From NCBI RefSeq assembly GCF_026151205.1, contig NC_087076.1, positions 6,438,902 through 6,502,901 on the forward strand: DNA of 64,000 nucleotides, in the 5' to 3' direction. This document shows, piece by piece, positions 51,338 through 63,234 of this stretch. Each line of letters begins with the position of its first letter. Positions within the stretch are counted from its first letter, which is position 1. Below the pieces are notes generated by a model. It was not told the DNA's origin and searched no databases. It worked only from the letters and a program-made list of their open reading frames with translations. The position numbers and the translations under genes are program-made. The DNA comes from Bolinopsis microptera (taxonomy: Eukaryota; Ctenophora; Tentaculata; Lobata; Bolinopsidae).

Positions 51338-53843
51338 TCAATCAGAGTAGATGGTAGGGAGGGATGTTTCAGAGGACCTAATAACGTCGTTGCAAACATT
51401 AGCTTCCTCACAGATTGAGTCGTTTACTGAGAACCTGATACGGCAGGATTGCTGACTAGGGTGCACTTTGTTCATGTTGCTCAGCCTTCTTAACGTGTTC
51501 ACAATCTCTGGCCCGCGTGATAGAGATAGCGAGCTGGTCGACTTGAAGATTTGCAGTTTCTGTAAACAAGCACTGATAGGCTTGGAGGAGAAGGCGTATA
51601 AGATGGGGTCTGTCAAACAGTTTAGGTAGAAAAACCATTTACCCACAATCTGCCAGCCAAACCTATCGTTCATCTGGAGTATATCACCAATGATAACAGA
51701 TGGCATCCACGAGAGTGTGAACAGTGTACAGATAAGGATGGACCTAGTTAGAATTGTGACACTGTTTATTGACTTCATTCTCTCTGAACTCAACTTCTTG
51801 ATGATTAAAGTATAACTGACTATATTGATTATCAAAGGAGCTACCATGAACAGAGTGATTCCCATCCAGGCAACTAAAGTTTTATGTTTCCAGTCATTAA
51901 GCTGGCACTCGTTTAGAGCGGACGGATCGTACATAATGAGATTCTTGTTGAAGGAGTGGCCTATGGTCATCCTAACGAGGAGGTAGAGTCCGGACACCAA
52001 CCAGTTGGAAGCTATTATCATCTTTACCACCCGGACGTGGTAATCTTTACCGTACCTGCGGTAATAAATATTTGTTTTTGGTAACTTAATAAAACAAGTA
52101 TTTTTTATAAGTAAAGACTGGGGCAAAGATACAGGTGATATGAATGAGCTATTTATAAGTTTCGTAATTGCAGATAAATTCTACAAATAATTTATGATCT
52201 CCTTAAATTATTGTTCTACTGTATTTATTCACAATTCAATCTTTTATTCACAATTCAATCTTTGCCACAAAAATCGGCACTGAGGTGTAAAATTTATTCC
52301 AAATACATTACTTGATGGGGAGGAGGACAGCGACCACTCGGTCTAGTGTGATGGGGAGAACAGCGATGAGGTCTGTGTAGGTAGTCAGGTAGGCTAGATA
52401 CACACTTACTTTACAATGTAACTCCGATCTGAACCCAACCATTATGCCTGACATGTAAGTAAGTAGGTTACTCCCTACTGCTTACTCCAAGTTATAATAC
52501 TGCTTTTTTCCATTTCAAACTTGCAAAGTGGGTGGAAAATTGTTTATCGAAGTAACTGAGGCTGATAACAATATATTACCAGCTATAATTTTATCACTCT
52601 AAAGTCTCAAAGTGGTGCCAAGACAATCATTCAAATTTAATTTAAAGAGTGTGCAGATAAGATAGATAAGAAACTTTACACAGCTCGATATCAGAGTGAA
52701 TTAAAACTCACCCGGTCCCCTCAAGGTAGCCCCAAAAAGCGAGAACAGAGTGTCAGCAACTGCCAAGTTCAGATACGCTAACTGATACGTTTTACGGTAC
52801 CTAAAAAATAACAAAGTATGTACACTGTACATTGTACATTGTACATTGTACATTGTACAGTGTTTTACTGAACAACTTAAATTATTTATTTTATTACCGT
52901 CCCCTCTCCTACGATCTTTCACGTGCTTGCATCACATGATTAAACACGTGGGGCCACCTCATGTGTTCCTTTTCTGAACCAACATAAGTCGCGAGTGAAA
53001 CACATGACACTTCAAAACTTTGATCATAACACGAGGAAATATGGACAGAAGTCAGAACTGAACAAGAACAAAAACCATATTCAAAGACTGAGGGATCAGA
53101 AGGACTCTGTAACCCAGGAATCAACTACTTAGCTATCATCGCTCAATAATCGGTTTGGTATCGACGTTACATACTTTGATTTTCCGACTTTAAAGCTGAC
53201 TTAGGGAATTAATTTTACTTTCCTAAAATTAAATGGTTGATTTTATTTCTATATCACTTTTTTTCCAGTACATTGTGCAGAAGGTTGGAGATTTAAATTT
53301 TGGGATAGAGATCTGATATCGACCGTAAATACTAAAAATACTCTTCCTAATACGAGAAGATGTATAGTGCTAATTTGTTTATAAACGTTTAGTTAAAGGA
53401 GTAAAATGTATTTTACGGTGAGAGTACAGATGAGCAAATTGTAAATGATGGGAAGCAGTGGATATTGTATCGCTTGATTGTAGGAATTGGTAAGGTAGTC
53501 GTAAATATGGATAATCAGAGCTCTACACAATATGGATAATCAGAGCTCTACACAATATGAGATAATCAGAGCTCTACACAATATGAGGAGTCCTCATATT
53601 GTGTTGAGCGTACCTTTTCTTGAGAACCTACCTTTTCTTGACCACAAGAACCATGATGAGAATAAAGTTGAAGACAAAGGAAGCGGAGGTCATCCCCGTA
53701 AGTATTGCACCAGCGTAGAGGACAGTTGAGTTTTTAGATTCAGAATATTCGGCATCATCCAACCCGGACATCGCAAAGTTGAATGACTTTGCAGAGGAGT
53801 CATCAGTGGGGAATCGAACGGTGGTAGTAATTTCATTCAACAT
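51338..53843 (-). CDS. Rhodopsin-like G protein-coupled receptor, 4 exons, 384 aa
   Basis: Exons 53632-53843, 52712-52800, 52312-52447 and 51338-52055 have GT/AG borders and agreeing phases and total 385 codons. Exon 1 encodes an N-terminus with possible glycosylation sites (KNST) and TM1. Exon 2 encodes TM2 (LAYLNLAVADTLFSLFG, with the conserved LxxxD pattern). Exon 3, 136 nt, encodes TM3 with its cysteine and ITLDRVVAVLLP (DRV form of DRY). Exon 4 encodes TM4-TM7, with FTLSWMPS and NCLTDPILYAFS, and a Ser/Thr-rich tail. Intron positions around TM3 match the receptor at 23450-24795. The ligand is unknown. Its 3' half was duplicated as the fragment at 46697-47290. Confidence 0.85.
52818..52860. 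repeat. Tandem ATTGTAC heptamers in a receptor intron
   Basis: About five copies of a 7-bp unit (TGTACATTGTACATTG) in intron 1 of the receptor gene, close to the exon 2 acceptor. Confidence 0.9.
53504..53612. repeat. Three tandem ~26-bp units plus an inverted end
   Basis: GATAATCAGAGCTCTACACA occurs three times, followed by GAGGAGTCCTC, a short palindrome, and ATATTGTGTTGAG, which reverses the end of the unit. In receptor intron 1, next to the exon 1 donor. Confidence 0.85.
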
Positions 53844-55960
53844 TGGAGCATTATGATTACAACCTGAACAAAGATTGCTTATTCACGGAAATGAGGTAAT
53901 TATTGAGTCACTTAGTTGAAATTGGGCATTTCCTAATTACCACGAAAAGCAAATGTTAAATAACCAAACTTGCCCCACGAGCAGTTAAAACAAATTAATG
54001 TTGCAATTTACGAAATGAACCAAAAGAGTCAAGAAACCATAGAATTGGTTAACAGCCGCACACATTCAACAACACTTACAAATTAAACTAAATTCAGCTT
54101 CCAACGATAAAGCAACTAAATGGTAAAGTAACTTCACTGCAACATCAAGGCTTTTGCTTCCTTGCCTTAAATTAGTCGGCAACAAAATGGTATAAAATAT
54201 GAGACTATTCTATTAGTACGAGGCATTTACAGCTTCTCGAGAAAATATAAAATTGAAAACCATTAGAAAGCATTATAGAAGGGGAAACTTATATTGCTAA
54301 ATGGGGGATACATATGCACCAACCTTTTAAGGTACATATTTAAACAAAGCAACGATGATAGACTTAAATGATACACCCGCGAGCTACCATTTGTAGAGAT
54401 GCATGACCTGCTGAGTATTGACAGCATTTCAAATGAGTTAAGCCATTAATTAATGTTGAAGATGATCCAAACTATTAGCTATATGACCTATCAAACTAAT
54501 TAGCTAAACAAGAGTTGCAGTGCAGATCGATCCAATAAGTATTATGTATTCATGCAGAGGTAATAATATGTGATTCAAAAATGCTCAACTTGATCGTTAT
54601 TTTTAGCCACCAGGAAGAAACAAAATATATATTCTTGACGATTGAATCTCAGTCTAAAATTCGAGACATTTTTTCAACAATAAAAAAGGCTGACAGTTTC
54701 CGAAAGCGATACTAATTAGTCATTTTTTGTTTTGATATTATATACAGGGGTCGACCGGGATCGGAATGTTATCCCGGCCGGATCCGGGCCCGTCTGACGC
54801 ACTGCGTAGGAGTTGGTCAGTTGGTTCCAAGTCGCTGCATTATCGTCAATCTCTCTGACTGAGTCCAACTCCAAGAGTTGAAAAGTTGAACATCAGGTGC
54901 TGAGAAAATAATTTCCTGCAGAGCACAAATATAGGAGTGAGGTGAGAAACTAAGCGAGTGAATTTTCCGAGCCTCGACTTGAATAATCGTAATCGACAAT
55001 TTTCTCTCCTTTTTGCCGTAATCATTGTTTTTGAAAATCATGTCTTTAGCCACAAAAGTATCATTGCCGAAGCAGAGCTGGGGATAATTTTCAAAGAAAC
55101 GCTTATGGATGAAAATTGTTCCCAATTTTCGACTAATAATTATTTTTAGATTTTTTGAAAAATAGATTTTCATGATCGTAAGTAACTTACGATATATAAT
55201 TTATATACCTACATTTATTTTATGTAAATTTCATTAGGGTAGCGAATGCAGATGCACTGGCACTGGCACAGTCTATTCAGCATTAGTTCTCACAATACTT
55301 CATGGATACTGGATATCCTTTCTCGCTGAACCTGAAGCAGATAAAAAAGTGTTCACATCTGTTCAAAGTGTTCAATATATTAACACTATAATTGCAGTTT
55401 AAAAGCCGAAGCTGTAACGCCGTACAAATAATGCAAAAAGATGTCAACTTGTCAAGGTAAGCCGGTTATAATGATAATTATTGAATATTGATCACAATTC
55501 TAATAAAAATTTAACAATTTCTGTCTCACATTTATGTAATTTTGACAAACTCTTGGCTGTATGCATGTGAATTGAAGGAAAGTTAATTGGAATACTTCCT
55601 GTCATCAACAGTTTTTTTAAAAACATTACACATTGTAAATTATTCTGTTACATACCAAAAATTATCAATTATAGAATTATATCGTGTGGTGAATATCTAG
55701 ATATGTAGTATGTACGTGGCAAAATTAACCTGTACTTTTAGACTTTCTAAATTGCGTTCATAATTATTCCTTAATAATGAACCTAATATTAAATCGTGTC
55801 TAATTTTTAGATTAACTTTAAGCTTAATTAGAATTAATTTACTTCTCCCTAATTTGATTATTAAGAAATAGTTTTACTTTTAACCAGCCGATTAGAGCTG
55901 AGGATTGAATTTCTACAAACTACTGTAGTATACGTTACTCAACCAAATAAATAAAACATA
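53844..55960. other. No gene seen
   Basis: AT-rich sequence upstream of the receptor gene, presumably including its promoter. A GC-rich imperfect palindrome (CCGGGATCGG ... TCCCGGCCGGATCCGG) lies at about 54757-54790. Open frames around 54817-55173 lack coding character. Confidence 0.5.
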
Positions 55961-56448
55961 CCTTACAAAACATATTTATGGCGGCCTAATTTGCGACGAC
56001 CGAAATTTTGGCGGTCCGAAAATATGGCGAAATTGAACAAAAACCGTCAAATTTCTGACGTCACAGAAAATAAGGGTATTTTTCATCATTTTTTGTGACA
56101 GTAAGCAGTAAGGAAATTTCTGAAATTCGGTAAAATCATGTTCAAACTTAGTCTGTATTAAGACTGTAAGACATGTATTTTAATGCAAATTTAAACTGTA
56201 TTGCTTGACATTCAATTCGGCATTGGTGTGGTGATAATTTGTCCTAAGATGCCAGAATTTATTTATTTATTTTACTTGATATTACTTTTTAGAAACAAAA
56301 TAAAGCAGTGAAGGCACAGTCATTGAAATAAGCTAAAAGATAATGCGACGGATTCTATTACGACGACCGAAATTTTGGCGGTCCGAAAATATGGCGAAAT
56401 TTTCGGAAAACCGCCACATTTCGTACGTTATAAATATATCTTGTAAGG
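55961..56448. mobile_element. ~490-bp TIR element with TA flanks
   Basis: CCTTACAA at the left and TTGTAAGG at the right, each bordered by TA, with imperfect continuation. Near each end, in direct orientation, lies CGACCGAAATTTTGGCGGTC and the following CGAAAATATGG (about 55998 and 56366). No coding content; a Tc1/mariner-like MITE is possible. Confidence 0.65.
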
Positions 56449-57356
56449 TAGTCCGTTAAATTGAAAGATTCGCAATCAAACTGAACATCACCGATATGGT
56501 AACTCGAAAAAACGTTTTTAGAGAGGGTAAGTCGTCAATTGATAACATTGAATCAGGTATAAGCTTCCACAACTTTTGTCACTAGCATAAAATCTACTGA
56601 TATGAGGCCCTTAAACTCAACGGTCTCTTTAATCTAGGGATCCTGTTATTTTTAGACACTTGAGTAAAATTTGAGCAAAATTAAAATGGAGTGCAATTAA
56701 ATTTGGAATGATTGTAAATAAATTACGCAGAAAGAAGGGGTCATTGGTCAATCAACAGGTGCTAGTAATACTCCAGTAGCAGGGAGGAGTTGAGTGTGCA
56801 CTTCTATGTATAGAGTTTTTTGCTACTGGATATGGTTAAATAGGTCATTGGTAACTCAAATCACCGAGGGCCGCATGTTGTGTCGCTAGTCCCAACCCTG
56901 TGGAGCCACGCCCATATTTCATATCAGGTGCGTATATGGGAAATTTGTATCTCAGCTTCTGAAGGTCTTAGAGACTCAAAGTTTAGTTTAAAATGACCGC
57001 AATGCACATGCTTATATTGGCACTGTGAAGGTCATGAAAGCCCAAAATACTTATTTTTGGAAAAAAATCAGAAAAAATGATTTTCACTTGGGCGCGAGTA
57101 AAAAATCTACTCTAGAAGTCTAGAAATTAAATGAAATTAAGTATGAAGTTCAGTGTCTACAACGTTTATAAACACAGGATTCTTTGTAGGGCCATTCTGC
57201 ATCAGAATTGATAAGGTATGCAAATTCTATTAGTAGTTTCAACCCTAGGGTGCAAAACGTCTAAATTACCCCCAGGCGCAAATATATGACTTTTCTATCT
57301 CGGCTTCTGAACGTCGTAGGGGCCTCTCTTTGAGCTCAAACTAACTAAGGAGCTAA

Positions 57357-57686
57357 GGGGTCGTTCACATAATATTACGTAATCAATATTTTAGCAATTT
57401 TTACCCCTCACCCCCTCCGTAATCAAACGTAATCAAGACCTACCCCCCCCCCCCCCCCCCCCCCCCCTCAATATTTTTTTCATGAAATTTTCAGAATCAT
57501 CGTAGAATTGCCTGATGACCTTAAGTTTTGGAGTGGAATTTTGAGTTAGGCCTTTAAATTTGGCGGCCGAATTCTGAAATTTTCCGGGCATTTTTCAGAA
57601 TTTGGCCGCCAAAAGAACTAAACTTGGGAATAGAACTAAACCTGCTCCCCCTTCCGCTGAATACGCAATAATATGTGAACGACCCC
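57357..57686. mobile_element. 330-bp MITE nested in the 2.8-kb element, TAA target duplication
   Basis: GGGGTCGTTCACATAATATT at the left and its near-exact reverse complement at the right. TAA lies at 57354-57356 and 57687-57689. A poly(C) run of about 27 lies near 57442-57468. Harbinger-type by target site. Confidence 0.82.
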
Positions 57687-58935
57687 TAAATAAAAAATAA
57701 CAAAAATAAAATATTAATCGATGCAATTTCGAATTGTACAGAAACTGGCTTACCGCATGTAGTCATGTACACTAAGTATAATGGCAAAGAAAAATTACAC
57801 TTTTTATTGTCAAAGATTACAAATCTGAGTCAGGTGTGTTCATTACCAGGCTTGTCAGCTGCAAATAATTTGCTACATAGACCATAGCATAGGCAACAAA
57901 ATCAAAATTTACATTATGGCACTAATGCCTATTCTGCTGTTAGGAGAGAAATCATTGAATCGATTTAATGATAGAATTTAAAAGGCAATTTGAGCAGGTG
58001 CTTGTTCACTAGGCCGTGCTCAGCCTGCCATTCCGCCGAATCTTAGCCTGGGTCCCCAGGTAAGTGCTTGTAGATCAGCTAAAATCATAGTGGTATTTAA
58101 ATAAAATCGCATTATAAAGTTTGTGAATAGGTAGCTGGTAGAATACTATTCTTACAATAGCAATTAAATACAGGTGGTTCTGCCAACCACCTCCTTTATA
58201 GAAACTTAATAGTCAACCCCACGCAGTAGAAATAGAATGGCCTCTAATGAAGATTTTGAAATATCGACCATGACATCACGCTCTGAATAGGTTCCTAACG
58301 ATTTCTTTTTTCTCGGAACTACGCACAGTAAAACTCCAATTGACTATTTTCTTTTCCCGGTGAATCGGGTTTTTAGTGTACGTAGGACGTTAAAAACGTT
58401 TTGTGTGGGGCATGATTAGATAGATTTTTGAGCTTTTAAGTTGTCAGAAAACAAAATGTAACAAATAGTAACATCAAACATGTACTTGATTATGGTATCT
58501 CGGGATAAAAAAGTCTTAGAGACATTTGCAGCACAGTTAAACGTTCAACATGAACAAAATTTATGGAGCAGCACATACCACCTAACTTCAATTTTGGTAT
58601 AACTTTGAAAATACTCAGTTTTAGAAGCTCCTTCCAGCTATCTTAGGCTGCCTTCAGCTCCTTCTCTGGGGCTCTCTCCAGTACTGCTTGGCTATTATGG
58701 CTAATCAACTCGAATCCATAAATTGTATCCAAATGTATTCATGTTGAACGTTTTAATGTGCTGTAAATGTCTTTCAGACTTTTTTAGCCCGAGATACCAT
58801 AATTAAATACATTTTTTATGTTAATTTTTTATGACGCATGAAGGTTTAAAAAGTTTTTAATGACTTTCTAAAAACTAAGCACTATATACCACGTGTTGCT
58901 TTATAGTTTGTACATAAATGTGGTCATTGAATTGC
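57687..58935. other. Interior of the 2.8-kb element, no gene
   Basis: It holds a further foldback pair (about 58482-58560 and 58738-58815, sharing CTCGGGATAAAAAAGTCT-like and GAACGTTTAACTG-like sequence in inverse) and, at about 58018-58062, one end of the repeat family seen at 20871-21113. No coding sequence recognised. Confidence 0.55.
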
Positions 58936-59571
58936 AGTTAGTTCGAGCTCAAAGAGAGGCCCCCACAACGTTCAGAAGCCGAGATAGAAGAGTCATATAT
59001 TTGCGCGTGAGGCCTACGACGTTCAGAAGCCGAGATACAAGAGTCATATATTTGCGCCGGAGGCCTGAGGGTAAGTTAGAAATCCCCCCGGTCCCCCTAG
59101 GGTGGAACTATTAATAGAATTTGCGTACCTTATCAATTCTGATGCAGAATGACCCTACAAAGGATCCTGTGTTTATAAACGTTGCAGACACTGAACTTCT
59201 TACCCAATATCACTTAATTTCTAGAGTAGATTTTTTTACTCGCGCCCAAGTGAAAATCAGTTTTTTTGAATTTTTTCCAAAAATAAGCATTTTGGGCTTT
59301 CATGACCTTCACAGTGCCAATATAAGCATGTGCATTGCGGTCATTTTAAACTCAAATTTGAGTCTCTAAGACCTTTAGAAGCTGAGATATAAATTTCCCA
59401 TATACGCGCCTGATATGAAATATGGGCGTGGTTCCACAGGGTTGGGACTAGCGACACAACATGCAGCCCTCGGTGATCTGAGTTACCAATGACCTATTTA
59501 ACCTTATCCAGTAACAAAAAACTCTATACATCGAAGTGCACACTCAACTCCTCCCTGCTACTGGAGTATAA

Positions 59572-61304
59572 TGCTTTACAGCTGAAATATTTTTTATAAA
59601 TTTACTGAACATCAGAAATAAAACCCACAAAATGTATATTTTATTAACTGTCATCATGAGTATTGATTACATTAAAATTAAATTTTATTTGTCAGACTTT
59701 GTCCGACCCATCATTAAAATGGTTCGGCGGAGAGGGTACAATGTCACTGCGATCTGCGAAACCGTATACAATTGAACACGAAGAGAATTAAAAGACATCT
59801 CTTTAACTTTACAAAACTGGGAAAATTGTTCGTTAAACTGTGCTGCTGTGACAGTGTGACTTTATAACTACGTCCCGATGAACTAATTAATTTTTCAACA
59901 GTTATTATAATAAGCCTAACCTTTAAAACAAAAATCAGATAAATAAAAGAAATATGGAGAACGTAAATGAACGTAACTGCATCACATTAACAAGGAGTTA
60001 ACAATACGTTGTTAACAGTCAGTGAGCCGGAACACGTATGTTCAGTATAGTTCTGACCGAGTCTGTGAAGCTCCTGACTCCTGGTGAATTACTCTGTGAA
60101 GCAGGTGGTCCTGAGCTTATTAGAACTTCACAGACCAAATTCCATGAGGTTATCTCAATTGAGTAAGATTTCACTGATGTAATGGTTTAAGTAAAAAAAC
60201 GTTCATTCTTACGACATAATTTGTATATTATTTTTGGAGAGGTACCGGATTAAAGGAAGGGATGAAAGTCGAAACAATCATATCATATCTGCCAGACTGG
60301 CAGAAAGGCATATTCTGCCAGACTGACAGATAGGCATATAGGCAGATTCTGCCTAGTGCCTATTTTGTAAACCTACAATTACCCATCTATTTGGTTGTAC
60401 AAAAATCCAAAAGCAGTACACAACCACTCAATGATTTCACCGTCATATTGATTATTGGGCCATCGTAAAAATCAAATAAATTTTGCTTGCGGTAAACCTT
60501 TGCTATCGTTTGACTATAACCAAGGGCAAAATATTTGTTTGCAGGTTTTAAGGAGGATTCTAATTTTCTGTAACTACATGAGTAACAGACAACAGTGAGG
60601 GTAACTGTTGATGGAGGATACACCTAACTTATGATAATGGGCAATAAAGAACATGTGCAGTCAAGATAATGTGTTCATCAACTAGAAAATAATGAAGACC
60701 TGATAGTTATAGTACCTTTGTACTGCATGTGAAACTGTAATCTAATCCACTAAAATGAAAACCGATAACTAAAATATTGGTTCTCGACGGACAACACATT
60801 TTTTAGGAGAAAAAGTCAAGATCAAAGAGACTGTAGACAAAAAGAGTTGTTTTCAAGTCAATTTATATAAGAGGGTCCCTAACAGAAACATGATACGGTA
60901 GTGCCACTGAGCTGAAAATGGGAGCAACCTATTTAAAATGCCATTCAAGATAATCAAATTAGGATCACATGAGGGTCGGACCCAGCTTAATCGGGTAACA
61001 ATCCTACTGTTCCCGGTAGTTCTATATTGCAACATTTCAGTTCACAGGTCAATATACCAATAATATATAGCATTATTACGGTACCTCTCTTTTCTAGGTC
61101 AGTAAAAAGATACATCTATAATTACATCAGGTTCCCAAAAATGGATCATGTCTTTTATCTGGTATTATACCAATATCGTGAACATCTGGCACTATATTAT
61201 GATAAGTGACAAATCACTGAACCTGGATTTAGGATTTTTGGAAACCAGTCACGATAAATGAGGTCTGAAATTAATTTTGTAATTGTTGAGTGCCCCTTGT
61301 CACA
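59572..61304. other. No gene seen
   Basis: AT-rich sequence. Short direct repeats TTCTGCCAGACTG lie at about 60283-60330. Open frames here are short and lack domains. It includes the 3' flank of the minus-strand receptor gene at 61305. Confidence 0.5.
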
Positions 61305-62793
61305 TCATACTTGAGAATTGCATCTGTTTTTAAAGTTTAAACCGACGTTAGTCGACTCGGTGGTGTTGTCAGAGTTGATGGTTGTATTCCCGGGTTGCAG
61401 TTGACACTGATCCCCACCATCCTGTGATCTGAACCTACAACAAACAGACTGCATTCTACCACACACAGATCTGATCCTCTGGAACCACTCTGCCAACACC
61501 TCCCACGCCAGCTCCCCTCTGGAGATGACCAACACATTGCCCAGGCTGTACACTGTAGGGAAGATGAATATCACACTGTTAAATGTTTCTATGTTACAGA
61601 AAAACCGCAGGAGATCCAGCGGTGGGTTAATGTAGGGGTTTCCGCAGATTATCGCCTGGGCTAGGTTGAAAGCACCAAACCCCCCGTAACACATAAAGTT
61701 GAGAAAAGTGAGCAGGACTATGGAGTTAGTGGCTGTTCTGTAAGTCTCCGATCTCCATAAAGGTAGAAGAGACAACAGTGCCAACACCAATGTCAACGTC
61801 ACCACCACTAAAAATGTCGTCCAAACAGACTCCAAGAACATCTCTCGGAAATAGAGCTTGATGTCGAGGAATACCATCATCCCTCCGACCAGCCAGGGCA
61901 GTAGGAGGAAGGGGAGGACTCGCCGTACGGTGAGGTTGTTTCTGAAGAAGAAGGGGAAGGAGAGGGCGACTACACGGAGGGTTACAAGGAGGATGGTGGA
62001 TACCATGCTAGCGAACACCGAGAATAATTCTGGGGACGTTGATTAATTAACCTTGAGACATTGAGAAATGTATTGAATGGTCAGGAGAAATGTATTGAAT
62101 GGTCAGGAGAAATGTATTGAATGGTCAGGATACACATATGTGATTGTAATTCAATAGCTTGGTATATTATTTGTGACAGAAATGTAATAACATGTTCACG
62201 CGTAATGCGTATAAGAATTACAGCCGTGCGTTTTTTTTAACGATTTCAACGTTTCGTTGCTGTTGTGATGGTCAAAACTCAACTAGTGAATTTCGCAAAT
62301 TTATGAATTCAACATTTTTAAGAACACGGACGAAAAAATCAGATCTGGTAATTAGAAATTAAGAATACCTGTACTGTAAATAGCGTTTCTAAGTTCCCCG
62401 ATAAAACGGTTTGTCTCGTGCGTGAAAAGGTAGATTTTAACAGAATACATGAAAACTGCCCCCACACTGGCTATCACATCGTAGTGGAGGATATTGAAGT
62501 AGGTTAGCAGAATGGGCGACTTCCACGGCTTGATCCGGATATAAACTGCTATCTGAAATTCGATTTAAAGTGTTATCAGAAAACGGCCGCTGCTGCAGAC
62601 AGAAAACAAACTCAAAAGCAAAGGCAGATTTTAAGAATTCATAAAAACAACTTTAATTTACCATGAGCGAGTTGTAGAGTATGTTAACAATTCCTAAAAA
62701 GATACAGATCGCAGGAATGACTCTAAAGAACAAGGACTTCATATCCGTAGTTTCCAACATTTCGGGAGAAACAGTGCAATTTGAACGTGACAT
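61305..62793 (-). CDS. Seven-transmembrane receptor-like protein, 3 exons, 346 aa
   Basis: Exons 62662-62793, 62369-62552 and 61305-62029 join in phase to 347 codons from an ATG at 62791-62793. Exon 1 has an N-glycosylation-type NCT and TM1 (VIPAICIFLGIVNILYNSLM). Exon 2 encodes TM2 (LTYFNILHYDVIASVGAVF). Exon 3 encodes the remaining helices, with LRVVAL after TM3 in place of DRY and a last helix with FIFPTVYS in place of NPxxY. The tail is Cys- and Ser/Thr-rich. It looks like a lineage-specific, divergent seven-helix receptor; ligand and G-protein coupling are unknown. Its paralog lies head to head at 63235. Confidence 0.8.
62063..62129. repeat. Three tandem 22-bp units in receptor intron 2
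   Basis: GAGAAATGTATTGAATGGTC plus two bases, three times, just upstream (minus strand) of the exon 3 acceptor at 62030. Confidence 0.92.
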
Positions 62794-63234
62794 TTTGTGT
62801 TGAATACGTGTTGAGCGTAGAACACGAGTCTTATTTCTGGTGTCTTATCTAAAGACACCTGTTAGTTGTTACGTTATATGCTTGATATAGAATATTCACC
62901 ATCACAATTCAATTAATGTACTGCGAGTAATTTGAAACCATATCAGCCGCGAAGTCGCTGGTAATCAACGATGATGGACCAGCGGCTTTTTGCTACTTTT
63001 CATCACATATCGCAATCGTATTGAAGTCGTACCACTTTTCCTTTTAAAATTAATTTCGTATCAGTATCTTGGTAGTCGATATCACATTGAGTAACCTAAC
63101 ACTTCGTTGCTATCAATTTGTTCCTGTCTGTAGGAATTAGCGTGCTTCAATGTGAAAAAGTTCACTTTATCTTAAACATTTTTAGTTTGAGTTGATCAGA
63201 ATATTGTTAAACCTATTTTGGTGGACACAGGAAG
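62794..63234. promoter_or_regulatory. Divergent intergenic region between two paralogous receptors
   Basis: The 441 bp between two outward-facing start codons must hold both 5' UTRs and promoters. No clear TATA or initiator pair could be assigned. A bidirectional promoter is an inference from position only. Confidence 0.4.

Larger units (their letters stand above)
47294..51935. repeat. Tandem-duplicated unit, copy 2
   Basis: It runs from TTACGGCGACAAGCACCGGC to the receptor exon point GATCGTACAT. It includes an 0.8-kb hAT insertion absent from copy 1 and lacks the 18-kb block present in copy 1. Confidence 0.95.
56769..59568. mobile_element. 2.8-kb element with ~600-bp inverted arms and TAA target duplication
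   Basis: TACTCCAGTAGCAGGGAGG starts the left arm and its reverse complement ends the right arm. TAA flanks both sides (56766-56768, 59569-59571), as in PIF/Harbinger elements. The arms (about 56769-57340 and 58936-59568) stay alignable throughout; the right arm has a ~65-bp internal duplication (CGTTCAGAAGCCGAGATA twice). No transposase is visible, so it is non-autonomous. Confidence 0.8.

Noticed and set aside
54817-55173. A 118-codon minus-strand ORF as a gene
   Set aside because: No domain, AT-driven composition, an overlapping open frame on the other strand and no splice context.
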